The translations under genes were made by a program, and so were the position numbers. Source: Pseudovirgaria hyperparasitica (lineage: Eukaryota; Ascomycota; Dothideomycetes; Acrospermales; Acrospermaceae). Taken from it: a stretch of 64,000 nucleotides of DNA. The stretch lies in NCBI RefSeq assembly GCF_010093815.1, contig NW_022985549.1, positions 744,001-808,000 on the forward strand, in the 5' to 3' direction. How positions within the stretch are numbered: the stretch's first letter is position 1; each line of letters opens with the position of its first letter. This document shows, piece by piece, positions 46,401 to 56,650 of the stretch. The notes below the pieces were generated by a model. That model was not told where the DNA came from, searched no databases, and worked only from the letters and a program-made list of their open reading frames with translations.

Positions 46401-47362
46401 GCAAGCGGCCGGCCCTCTTGGAAAGTCTTAACGCGGAAAGAAAAGCTGGTCCATAGGCTGGTGAAAATTTCATGACACCGCTCGAGATCAGAATTACTAA
46501 GCCCCAGGGACGCCAGTACAGAGTGACTGGTATCGAGGCGGAGGACCGACGCAAGCTTGCGTGCCGACTCACCTACCCCAGCCATGGCTGGACTGCCCCT
46601 ATGTGGAGTACCCATGAACACTACAGCTGTTGTAGATACCAAAATATCCACTATATCAGCGCTTTGGTGCAAGCCTCGATAAGAGTAAGCTATGCCAAGT
46701 GCCTTAAGAATTTAGTAAATCGCGTCAAGCATGGTGAAACTGGGTACCTCTTTCACAAGGATTCCTCCAAGAGAGTGTCCAACAAAGATGAGGGGTCTTT
46801 TAGCCGGGCGATGACGACTTAGTGCGTGAACCAAATCCTTTCCATGAGAATAAAGGTGATTCTTATTCGTAGATGTGCCTGGACGCGCGACGATTGTTGT
46901 GTTGTAACCCCATGTTGATATTCGAGCCTCTGGGCAAACCTTGGGAAGAAGATCTCTGAACCAATAAACCTCATCCGATGGTCCTGTTCTAAGCCGGTCG
47001 GACTGTTGAGTCTCATCAAACATAGTCTGGTATTCTGCGCCATGAGGCTCTCTTGTCTTTTCTTGCAATCGAAAACGAGTTTTTTTCCATACTTTCCATT
47101 TACGCTTGGTCCCTTTCTGCGACGACTCAGGCTGCGGCTTTAGTACTTTGATTGCCCATGTTTTATAAGGATGGCCTTGCAGTCCATGGACGAAGACGAT
47201 ACTACATAAGTGGTAAGCCTTTACTATCGATGCCGAGAGCAGCCTTGGGATGTCCAGCACCACCGTGGGCGAACTAGGGAAGGCTTACTCGACTTGTGGC
47301 TCTGTGTGATATGGCCTATATAACACCGTGAAACCAGTATCATTAACCGTAGTACTGCTCAT
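43430..47362 (-). CDS. NLR-type STAND protein: alpha/beta-hydrolase - NACHT - ankyrin
   Basis: Predicted 1228 aa from five exons, complement(43430..46008, 46063..46309, 46370..46702, 46748..47201, 47289..47362), with introns of 45-87 bp. The N-terminus FTVLYRP leads into an alpha/beta-hydrolase of the DUF676/SesB-like type: DIVFVHGLQGHPYKTW, nucleophile elbow GHSLGG (Ser168), FMGTPHRGS, then VVPHSSSSFGDPRERAE. The NACHT NTPase has P-loop GKPGAGKST (about residues 425-433) and Walker B ILVIDAIDECG (about 529-539), followed by a winged-helix-like part. A Ser-rich disordered linker with a 39-bp duplication leads to about three ankyrin repeats (GRTVYHHAAALGHIKILEVL; GKTPLHYAALQ). Fungal proteins of this layout act in allorecognition or immunity; hydrolase NLRs are thought to signal through the esterase head. 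The ligand is unknown. Confidence 0.9.
44200..44283. repeat. 39-bp in-frame tandem duplication in the NLR linker
   Basis: Two near-identical 39-bp units give the duplicated peptide DTDVGPVFEPDLM on the coding (minus) strand. The two copies differ by only a few bases, so the event is recent. Confidence 0.85.
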
Positions 47363-48485
47363 GTTGTTCCTAGACAGTGATTTTGACGAAGTGAGCACTG
47401 AGGCAGAGCAAAGATGGGAAACGCCTAGAGATAAGGACACCACTAATTTAAACAACTGATTAGGCACCATGCAGAGTGACAAGCATCCTGCCCGACCTCA
47501 GCCTTGCCAGTGTATTGGGCATGCGCCAGCGCTCAATGGTCCTACCTTCCAACATGTGAAGGCATGAAGCGAGAAACATAGACTCGCACAAGAGACACTC
47601 ATGTTAGTAGATTTAAGTAATAGTAATCTAGACTCGCACAAGAGTCATTCATGTTAGTAGGGTTAAGTGATGGTAATCCAGACAGGGATTCGTCCCATTG
47701 CCTGCTCCTTATTGGATCGTTCATCTATACAAGAGAACATGAATAGATCACTCCTTATTGACTCGCTTGCACTCCAAGTGGAGATTTTCGAGCGCATCGC
47801 AGCCTCAGCTATAATGCAGACACAAGTGTGGAGTCACGAGATTTGATACACTCTCCTAGCATACCTTCAATCTTCCAGGCCTAGTTTTACCGGCATGATA
47901 CCTGCAATAGTCAATGCATAGGATGAACTTGATACGAACCATCTCTAGTATAGACTGACTACACGACTCCACCGAACTCCACATAGCATCAAGGCAGCAG
48001 GAGACCTCGGCTCACTTGCGCATAGACTGAGTATGGTCAGTACAACAGACGTGAGCATTCCTGTGGATATAAAGCCCTTTCATTCTGACGAATTCGTGAT
48101 AGACGCGCACATCCATCGGCGTTTGAAACCATGCTTCGGATAATGCATAATTGCACCATAGGAGTGATCCTTCCAATAGTCTTCAGTAGATTCGGGACAA
48201 ATAGCCGCGAGACGAGGCCAGACAATACTCCTCGGTTGGCTAAGCGATGTTTGGACCCTTGCCTTACCCTTGCTTCCCCAGCTTCGCGACGATCTGGGGT
48301 GTGGGGAAGAGACTAACAGCATACTCGCTATCGTTCCTACACTTATCACATAGCTAAACGTGCCGGTGGGACAGTGAACAAGGACTTAGATATATGCGGC
48401 CTTGTATCCCCCCTTGGTGTCGATCAAGGCCTTGCTCGTGTACTTCTCATAGCCTGGGATCGAAACAGTCCGTTAGCCACGCAAG
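47363..48485. promoter_or_regulatory. divergent NLR/transporter intergenic region
   Basis: About 1.1 kb between divergent starts. It contains a 50-bp tandem duplication (listed separately). I saw no gene. Confidence 0.5.
47581..47680. repeat. 50-bp tandem duplication
   Basis: Two adjacent 50-bp units starting GACTCGCACAAGAG. They differ at seven positions, five of them transitions. Confidence 0.85.
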
Positions 48486-50582
48486 ATGGCCGATGAGCAG
48501 GCTAAAAGCACGCTGGAGGAGAAGGTCTTTGACAAACACTCTCATATCGAAGTCCTGACTCAACCGGCCTTGCGATCGAAGTCTGACGACCTTGGGGTCC
48601 TTGATGCTATCAAAAGACACAAACTCATCACTCTCGTCGCTCTCTGCGCAGCGTTTAGCGCTTCCTTGGACGGCTATCAGATCACCTTGAACGGTGGCAT
48701 TGTCTCGAACAAAGGCTTCATCGCGCAGTTTGCTACTGCGGGCACAACGGTGATACAAGGAAAGTATATATCGGCATGGGGCGGTATCCAGTCTGCCGGT
48801 CAGACCATTGGCCAGCTCGTAAGCCAATACAAATGATGTACTGAAGTTATGCCTTACTCATGACTACATAGGGACTGCAATTTGTGACAGATGGTCTGGG
48901 ACGGAAGGCTGCACTGTATACATTGTGGGTGTTCCTCGTAGCTGTAAGTAGATTTGACGTCCATCTGTCATATTGCATGATTGTTGACATGATAACCAGA
49001 GCATATTCGCGGAGACATTTGCAACTAGCTGGCAGCACTGGCTCGTGGCAAAACTGTTTTCCGGAATGGGTGTCGGCATGCTTCAGGCTACAATGCCAGT
49101 GTACCTAGCGGAACTTGCGCCGACGCAGCTGAGAGGATTTCTCATCAACGCGTATTCATTGTGAGTCTCGTCTATCTTTGAAACAGTGATCTAGAGTGGT
49201 GCTCACGTTCTTATCCGTAGTTGGTTTGTGCTTGGCCAACTGTGTGGCTCGATTGCTCTCAATGAGATCCACAAGCTCGAACCGCTGAACTTCAGGCTCG
49301 CAATTTACACCCAGGTCAGTTCATGTTAGTGGCAAGAAGTGACTGTACTGATACGTTTTCTTCGCAGTGGGCTATGGTAGGTGGCATGGGTCTTATCTTC
49401 GTTTTCCTCCCAGAGACGCCGTGGTGGCTTGTCGGTAAAGGCAAGACAGAGCAGGCGGCGAAGGTGCTGCAGAGATACAACGGATCTATCGAAGGATATA
49501 GCGTCCATGAAAACATTGTAAGAACTTTCGAGTCTCTCAACGTACAGACGCTGACGCGCAATGCAGGAAATAATGGCTGCCACGATCGAAAAAGAGCAGC
49601 ACACTGCTCAGCAGAACTCCGAAGCAGGCATCTGGTCTGTATTTCAGGGGCAGAACCTCATACGATTCTTGATAGCATCATGGCCGAAGATCACTCAGCA
49701 GCTTGTCGGACTGGCAGTTTTCAACACTTATGCAACCTATTTCTGTAAGTTTATATCTTACTGTAAACGGTGACATGTAGACTCACACTTCCAGTCCAAT
49801 ACGCAGGGTTCACGAATCCGTTCCAGGTTACTGTCATCCTGGGCTGTGTACAACTTCTCTCCATGCTTCTGACCTCGACACTAACAGATCGATTTGGGCG
49901 ACGACCTCTGACTGTTTATCCATACGGCGTCACCTCTTTGTCGCTGCTCTCCCTTGGTGTCTTAGGGTGTTTTGACTATAAGCGCGAGGACCTCAGCTCT
50001 CTGTTGGTGTTCTTCGCGTGCTTGGCAACATTCTCAACCACAGGTGCATCGGCAATAGGGTATGCGTACGCCGCCGAAGTCCCACAGCAGCGCCTGAGAG
50101 CAAGAACTGCAAGCTGGGCTCTTGCACTTTCGAATATGGTTGCCATCCTATTCAGTTTGTACGTTTGAACGTGAAATCATTGGCTCGGTGTGGTTGGCTA
50201 ACAATCCACAGTACCACTCCGCTAATGATAAACGGTTCTATCACGAAATGGGGTGTCAAGACAGGGTTCTTGTGAGTCTACATAATGATTGGTTATACAT
50301 AGATGATCGTGCTAACTCTTCTGCCTCTGCTAGTTTTGCTGCAACTGGCATCATCGCCGTCGTTGTCGCTTGGTTCATCATGCCCGAGGTTGCACGTCGG
50401 ACACCAGCTGAGATAGATGAGATGTGAGTCCAAGCACGTAGCCCCTACAAAGAACCCGCACCAATGACTCTCATAGGTTCGAGAAGAAGATCAATCTCCG
50501 CAAGTTCAAGGGATACGTCACGGAAGTCGAGGTCAATGCGCAGGAAGTGCAGATTCAAAAGAGCAAGATGGAGAATGCGTGA
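48486..50582 (+). CDS. MFS sugar porter, alpha-glucoside/maltose permease-like
   Basis: Predicted 535 aa from ten exons: 48486..48818, 48872..48943, 49000..49160, 49221..49314, 49368..49517, 49567..49744, 49795..50158, 50212..50271, 50334..50423, 50477..50582. The nine introns are 49-62 bp and all phases agree. Sugar-porter signatures include SASLDGYQITLNGG in TM1, FVTDGLGRKAALY after TM2, LAPTQLRGFLINAYSFWFVLGQL, FVFLPETPWWLVGKGK (PESPRxL position), a QQLVGLAVFNTYATYF TM7 region, DRFGRRPLT, and YAAEVPQQRLRARTASWA. The PETPWWL form resembles fungal alpha-glucoside:H+ symporters. It is a plasma-membrane protein importing a sugar, possibly a disaccharide. The exceptionally high intron number is worth noting. 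It is divergent from the NLR gene and 5.5 kb from the GH78 gene. Confidence 0.9.
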
Positions 50583-51008
50583 CAGACATGTTGGGTATAT
50601 TGATATCGTGATGATCTAGTAAACCACTGGTTAATGCAACGTTTTTACTCCAGATTTGAACCGCCACGAAGTGTATTGGACGTCACAGACACAACAAAAT
50701 ACTTAATACGGCTAATCCCTTAGTCCGTACCACATCCATCTAGACCCACCCAGCAGAAGCCTCAGGCACACTCCCAAACACCGGGACCATTCCGCACCCC
50801 ACTCCCCGGCCCACCAGACCCGCGGCAGCATCATCGGCAATCCAACGTGAGGAAAACCACAATCCCTTACTAAAACTCTCTCAAAAGCCATGATTTCAAG
50901 CTTCTCTTCCTCTTCCTCCTCCTCTCTTTTTCTCCATCTCCCCCTCCATACACATCCAACTCTACCCTACACTCCTCAATCCTGACATTTCCCCCCAAAC
51001 TACCCACC
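50583..51008. other. intergenic, no gene seen
   Basis: A 426-bp interval with C-rich and CT-rich stretches (50,890-50,960) that read as promoter pyrimidine tracts of the next gene. Confidence 0.5.
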
Positions 51009-51688
51009 ATGCGCCTCCCATACGTCTCCAATCCACCCACCTTCACCTCTGACTCAGACAACGCCATCGTACAGCGCGTCCAAGCCCGTCGCGGCTCCCG
51101 AGGCCTAATCCCCCTCGATCTCGCCCTTCTCCACTCGCCGCCGGTCGCAGATGGCTGGTAAGAAGCTCCCAAGACAACACCACGCAGAAACACAAGCACC
51201 AGAGCAAGCACTAACACCACACCCCCCAAATCAACAGGAACTCCTTCCTCGGCGCCATCCGCACCGGCACAACGCTCCCAGCCTCAGTCCTCGAACTGGC
51301 CATCTGCCGCGTCGCCGCGCTCAACAACGCATGGTACGAATGGGATGCGCACGCCCCGCTGCTCCAGCGCGCCGACCCAGCACTCTATACTGACGCCGTG
51401 ATGCAATACGTGCTGACTAGCCCCGCGTACGCCGGGCATCGGCAGACGGACGACGGGTATGGTGCCGCGGATGGGAGGAGCGGGCTGGGCGAGCGGGAGC
51501 TTGCGGTGTTGGCGTACACGGATGCGATGACGCGGAGCGTGGAGGTGCCGGAGGCGGTGTGGGCGCGCATGAGGGCTGTGTTTGGCGAGCGGGAGATGGT
51601 GGAGGTGACGGGGGTTGTGGCGGCGTATAACTGTGTCAGCCGGTTTTTGGTTGCGCTGGATGTTGGGGAGAAGAATGGGAGTCGGTAA
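51009..51688 (+). CDS. carboxymuconolactone decarboxylase-like (AhpD-fold) protein
   Basis: Predicted 199 aa, join(51009..51157, 51238..51688), with an 80-bp intron (GTAAGA...ACAG) restoring VADGW-NSFLGAIRTGTTLP. The CMD fold core is visible: LLHSPPVADGW, ELAICRVAALNNAWYEWDAHAPLL, and in the second half LGERELAVLAYTDAMTRSVEVPE with EVTGVVAAYNCVSRFLVAL. CMD relatives include 4-carboxymuconolactone decarboxylases and AhpD peroxidases. The Cys-x-x-Cys pair needed for AhpD-type peroxidase activity is absent (one Cys before the WYEWDAH segment), so a decarboxylase/isomerase-like or unknown role fits better. There is no signal peptide. Neighbouring genes do not indicate an aromatic-degradation cluster. 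Confidence 0.85.
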
Positions 51689-52080
51689 GGGGGGAAGGGA
51701 GATGGAGTCGGTGGGATTGCATCGAGAGGAGTTGGTTTCTGGAAATTGAAAGCATTGGATCGGTGTTTGCTTCAATGATGATGATGATGAAGCTTCGTTC
51801 CGTTTCTGGACTGGCCATTCTGCCTATATACAAAATCTGCTCCAACGGCCATACCTCTCCATCTGCCCCTCAACGGAGACCGAACTATTCTGCGTCCGTC
51901 TTTCCGTGTTGTGCGCCCTGCATACGTCAATCATGAAATGCGAAAAATGCGCCCGCCCGCTGATGGTATCTGACACGCCGCTGCAATCTGGTATCATGCC
52001 ATTAAACTCCGTAACCCATATGGCCAAAACTTTCGTCAACAACAGTGCGCAATGCGTAATGCATGTGTGCATTGTCACAG
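51689..52080. other. convergent intergenic, no gene seen
   Basis: A 392-bp interval between convergent genes, with a short ATG/ATGATG run near 51776-51790. No gene. Confidence 0.5.
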
Positions 52081-53880
52081 TCACCGGCGGTTCAACATGC
52101 CGCCCAGGGCCCGCAGAACGTCGTCCGTTCCAATATTGCTTGTGCCGACCTTCTCTTTTACATCTTGCTCCCTCTTCTCCAGTCGTTCAGCTGTGCCATT
52201 CAAGATCTTCTCTGCCGCCCGTTCGGCCGTCTGTCGATATTGCGATAGCTTGTGCACACCATCCGCGAACACGTCGATGGTAGGCTCTAAGGATTGTGAA
52301 AGAGTCGTGAGTCGAGCAGATACATCTGTCGGTGTCGAGTCTGGTGCGAATGAGACCGGGGCAAGTTCGGGAGGTAAGTCGACCGGTACACCAGTTAGCG
52401 AGGCGAGGATGGAGGATTGTACGGGATCATCGAGCACGTTCGGGTTGATGTTATCAGGGACGTTTGCGGAGGCTTTCTGGCGTTCACGAGTAGGAGGTTC
52501 TGGCAAGGAGGTAGAAGCCTGCGTCAGTGACTTCCACGCGCGTTCTTGTTCTTCAAGTCTAAGGCATGTCAGCAGTGTCTTCCGCAGGTCCATCTTTTGG
52601 CCCGAACCTGTCAATCTCAGCTTCAAGATCTTTCAGTCGTGCCGCGTTCTCTACGTTCCTCGGATTAGGCTTACGCACTAGGCTTGTCGAAGGGGAGTCG
52701 TCCTTTGTCTGTGTCAGTCTCGAATTCATCGCATGATGCGGATCTCGACTCACCGGCCTGCTGAACCAGTTTGACATTGCTGGTTTCGAAGCAAAGTCGT
52801 CTAGTAGCTCTTTTTGAATCTGCCGCGCAGCCATAATCGCATTGTGGTCTTTTGCAGCTCCGCTCGGCTTCTCTAGTAACGCTTTTGACGCACACCATGT
52901 CAAGAGCTGGGCCATACGTTTGGGCTCTATGAGATCCATGTCGATATGCTTGTAATAGTCGTCTGTGGGCACTTGCTCGTGTGGAACAGCTACATTCTCA
53001 GGTCAGCCCACTATTGGCAGCATGCAAAGGTGAAATCTTACAGGACTGCCCGCTCTCCATCAGCGCACTGGCACGTCGACCCCTTAGGCCTGAGCTGCTC
53101 CTCCGATTGCTCGTGGCACCTTCTTTCCGCATTTCCTTATTGCGCTTGTTCATGGGAGTGTCGGTGGACGGTAACGCGATTTTTGTCGGTGAGCGTTTCT
53201 TTGCTACTTTGAGTGCCGGCTCGTTCGCACCAACAAATTCTACCCGTTCATCGTTGGCATCCAGGAAGGTCTGTGGGACTTTTGATATAGGCTGCTTGCT
53301 GAGTATTTGCTTCGGTCGTTTCGTCTGTCGATCTAGATCTGGGTCTGCCCTGGGCGGCACAGTTTGAAGGGTTTCACCGGACAATCGTGAGGACCGCCGT
53401 GCTGGCTCTTTGCGCGGAGCAGGTTGTAGGTCTGCCGCAGCTACAGGGGTCTTTTTGCGTTTTGCTGATGGCACCCCGGCGGGTTTTGAATTTGGCTCTT
53501 CCGCAATCGGTTCAGGTCTATGTGCTGGCGCAGCGCGTGATTTTGTCGTCCGTCCTCGAGTAAACTGGAAGCCATCATCCTCTTCATCGTATGCTGCCCA
53601 GCCCAAGTCAGTTTCTTGCCCAAAAGCCGAGGCCTTCATCACTCCATAAGATGCACTCACCAGCCCTCGTCCGCTTCGGTTGTGTAGTCGCGCCATTTGC
53701 TCGAGATGTGCCCTTCCCACTTGTCCCATTTGCATCTGTTTTCGTCCTCTTCCCTGCTGGCTCGGGCTGCTCGTCCTCGAAAGCAAGACGCGCACTTCTT
53801 CTTCGCGTCCCCCGCTGGTCCGAGGACATGCTTAACACTGGCAATGGCTGTCGAATCGCTATACTTGTCATGGAGGTCAT
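52081..53880 (-). CDS. DSN1: kinetochore protein Dsn1/Mis13 (MIND/Mis12 complex)
   Basis: Predicted 528 aa from five exons, complement(52081..52558, 52608..52708, 52754..52989, 53042..53593, 53661..53880), introns 49, 45, 52 and 67 bp. Dsn1 is a subunit of the Mis12/MIND complex linking CENP-C and Ndc80 at centromeres. The N-terminal half is basic and disordered with SR/RRSARLAF and KKRSPTKIALPS-like phosphosites. The diagnostic block is RRSSSGLRGRRASALMESGQS followed by VPHEQVPTDDYYKHIDMDLIEPKRMAQLLTWC, the Aurora-B-regulated RRxS motifs and head helix of fungal Dsn1. The C-terminal part is coiled coil (LKDLEAEIDRLEEQERAWKSL; YRQTAERAAEKI). The 45-bp intron is in frame and stop-free, so its retention would add 15 residues. 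Confidence 0.85.
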
Positions 53881-54543
53881 GCGTCGCGAGGAGTGTCAAT
53901 GGGTGTGAGAGGTCCGGCCGACTCTAGGGTATGGCGCGGGTGCGACGCGGTCGAGAGGCTCGAGCTGCACGGTCGGCGCGCAGTAAAGGCATGCGCAACG
54001 CGCAGATATTCGTGTAGCTAATGATTGGGCGTGTGGTGATGCGATAGGTGTTGTGTTGGGAGCAGAATTGGTATGGCCGTCGTGATTGCATTGGCATAGA
54101 AGCGCGGGCCGGATCGAGAGCGTTTGTGACGGTCAATCCACCAAAACAAAGCGCGCACGTGATGACTTCATGAAAGCTTGGCACTGAGTTTCCACGTCGC
54201 AACGCTTGGACCACTTGCGAGTTGCTTGACCCGAACACATTTCACCCCTTTTGGCGAATATCGGTCAATATGAGATTCTTCGTCAGTCATGTGGCTGAAA
54301 ATGATGCATCCCGCAGCAATGATGGGCCAAGAATGTCAGCATACAGCTGTTCGAGGGCTGAGCGGACCCATGTTTGCCGATTCCTGCCTATCAAGCCACA
54401 TGCTACACTTTTCATCGATCTCATCAATCAGCCAGCCAGCGAGCCAAGATCTCGTTTACTACAGGTTGTCTAGGCACTATAACTCTTTTTTTGAAGCACT
54501 AAGAAAGGCCATTATATATCCCAGCGCGTGTGACTGCTGAAAG
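53881..54543. promoter_or_regulatory. divergent DSN1/zinc-cluster promoter region
   Basis: A 663-bp interval. Near DSN1 it has several ACGCG cores (for example GCGACGCGG and CAACGCGC) but no complete ACGCGT. No gene. Confidence 0.45.
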
Positions 54544-55959
54544 ATGCCTGGAGTACCCTCGAGCGATTCCTGCGACGCTTGTAGAAAGCAGAAGAAGAAG
54601 GTCAGCCAAATCCAGGTTTCCACATAATAGAGAGATCTGTCACATCCACGACTACCAGTTCTACTGACTCTGAAGGGTCCAGTGCGATAAAGCTAGGCCG
54701 GCTTGTTCGAGATGCACGAGGTTAGGCATTCCGTGTATAGGGGCCGGGGTACAACGCTACAAGTTTCTCACTGTCAATGGACAACGTGAACATGGTTTGA
54801 CTCGCCTCGTCACGTTCGCTGCAAATCAGGAACCTCTTTCTATCCTCAGACCACCCCAAAATGCTACTACTAGTCTAGCCCAAGAACTCGTGCATCAGTT
54901 GGCTGTGGAAGATGTTCGTTTCAACCTCCCCTTGGTATACGGGCCCTTGATCATCGAACTGCCCCGACTGCTTGGACAAAATGATGTTCTTGATGCCTCT
55001 GTGGCAAGTTTAGTTGCGACAGTCGATGATATAGCCGCCAACAAACGCTCTCCGGCACGGTTCGGGCAGTACGGCATCGCCTTGGCCAAGCTCCGGATGT
55101 CGTTGCAAGATCCGGAAAAGGTATTCTCAAGTCTGACTCTTTGCGCTGTTTACATCGTATGGTGTTGTCAGGGATGGATCGGAGGCGACCAGAGCAACGC
55201 GGTTGGTCATGGCGCGGGGCTTGTGGCATTCATATCGAGGACGCAGCTGCGATTCTCCAAGGATCCGTTTGACCAGAACCTGCTTCGTACATTGCTGGCA
55301 GCAACTGTAAGGACTGGTAGACTCTCTACGGCTTATGAGCCCTGACCATTGTATAGATGTTTGAAGCGGCTTTCGATCCCAGCATCAGAATGGCTCCTTG
55401 GATGAAGGATATACTCACCGGTACGGGCACAGGTGCAAATGAACATACGGTCATCTCATTCCTGTTGAACCTACCCCGTCTGATGCAGTACGATCCCTCT
55501 CTTCTTCCAACCATAGAACAGTACTATACAGCCATCTTGAAAAAGGCCAAGACATCCATCGACATGACAGCTCTCTCACAAGCACAGCGTTTCACAGCCT
55601 TTTCAGGCCTGGCAATCTCCTCAGGAGTCGCCCTCGCGCTCAACGGGATCCTTCTAGTCTACACACCCAGCAACAAAGACCTCCTCAGCACCTCCCTAGA
55701 CCTACACAACCAAACCCTAGACCTCGTAGCTCAATCCGACCAATATCTCCCCATGGCAGCAAGCTGGATCCCCATCGCCCTCGAATACGCCTGGGTCGCA
55801 CAACCAGACCCAACCCGCCGCGCCGCCATCCAACAAGCCTGGGAAAAACACTGGACACCACACTCGCACGCACCCTTTGGCATATCCAGCAAATTCCTCC
55901 TCACATTCGACGCTCTACGCACCCAAGCCGCCCTCGCACACGCCCCAATCCAATACTAA
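54544..55959 (+). CDS. Zn2Cys6 transcription factor
   Basis: Predicted 427 aa, join(54544..54600, 54683..55306, 55357..55959), introns 82 and 50 bp. The zinc cluster is split by the first intron: SCDACRKQKKK joined to CDKARPACSRCTRLGIPC gives the C-x2-C-x6-C-x5-C-x2-C-x6-C spacing of Gal4-type regulators, at residues 10-36. The linker (GAGVQRYKFLTVNG) follows, then a helical region typical of the fungal C6 middle domain (LVHQLAVEDVRFNLPLVYGP, VYIVWCCQGWIGGDQSNAVGHGAGLVAF). It should act in the nucleus as a DNA-binding regulator; target genes are unknown. The short N-terminus places the DNA-binding domain almost at the start. Its stop is only 16 bp from the stop of the convergent neighbour. 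Confidence 0.9.
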
Positions 55960-55975
55960 ATTTCAAAACCCCCTT

Positions 55976-56650
55976 TCATCCATCAACCACCCCCGCCAAC
56001 GCCCCAAACACCTCCGCCATCGCCTTCACTTCTTCCTCATCGTCGTCAGCATCCTTTTCCGCCTTCCCCCCCTTCACCACCGCACAAACCCACGAGCACA
56101 ACACCAAATCAAGCAGAAACTCATCGCCACACGCCCGTCCATACGCCCCCAGATCACACCCCTTCCTCCCTCCAAAAACCCCCGGCTTCCTCCCCCGCGC
56201 AAGCAGCGTCCCATCCGCATCCCTCAACTCCTCAACTCCACCACTCCCCGCCCGCCACTCCAACATCGTCCCGCCAGGCAGCTCGATATCCCGCCCATCC
56301 CGCAGCCCCTCCCACGACTGCCGTACTTTGACTTCGCGCCCGTGGATGTGTAGCGTCGTCGTCCCGGAGAGTAGGGAGTGCTTGGAAGTGCAGATTTCGC
56401 GGCGCTGTGCTTCCTGCGCGCTTGCCCCGGGCTCGGCCGCAGGCATGATGCGCGTGACGCTGTGTTTCGAGTATGCGAATAGTGCGAGGCGCTGCCCTGT
56501 GGCGTTGAGCGCGGCGATGTGTTTGCCGTCGGGGGCGAAGCGGAATGTTATCGGTGGTGCGGCAGCAGCACCAGCAGCAGCACTAGCAGAAGCACCACCA
56601 CCACCACCGCCACTAGAGTCGTTCTTGCAATCATCATACAGCGGCGACAT
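55976..56650 (-). CDS. unknown protein with Gly/Ala repeats
   Basis: Predicted 224 aa, single exon, from the ATG at 56650 (an upstream in-frame ATG at 56680 would add 10). After an MSPLYDDC start come poly-Gly and poly-Ala runs encoded by GCA/CCA-type triplet repeats, then an ordered beta-rich region: ITFRFAPDGKHIAALNATGQRLALF, TLHIHGREVKVRQSWEGLRDGRDIEL, TMLEWRAGSGGVEELRDADGTLLARG. A helical tail with an acidic stretch (KDADDDEEEVKAM) ends the protein. The beta region loosely recalls tubby/LURP-type lipid-binding barrels, but I do not claim the family. It overlaps the 3' side of the zinc-cluster gene at the transcript level (16-bp gap). Confidence 0.6.
   Translation of the reverse strand: MSPLYDDCKNDSSGGGGGGASASAAAGAAAAPPITFRFAPDGKHIAALNATGQRLALFAYSKHSVTRIMPAAEPGASAQEAQRREICTSKHSLLSGTTTLHIHGREVKVRQSWEGLRDGRDIELPGGTMLEWRAGSGGVEELRDADGTLLARGRKPGVFGGRKGCDLGAYGRACGDEFLLDLVLCSWVCAVVKGGKAEKDADDDEEEVKAMAEVFGALAGVVDG

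Noticed and set aside
48080-48349. 89-codon minus-strand ORF upstream of the sugar transporter
   Set aside because: No family resemblance, start not ATG, lies in promoter sequence.
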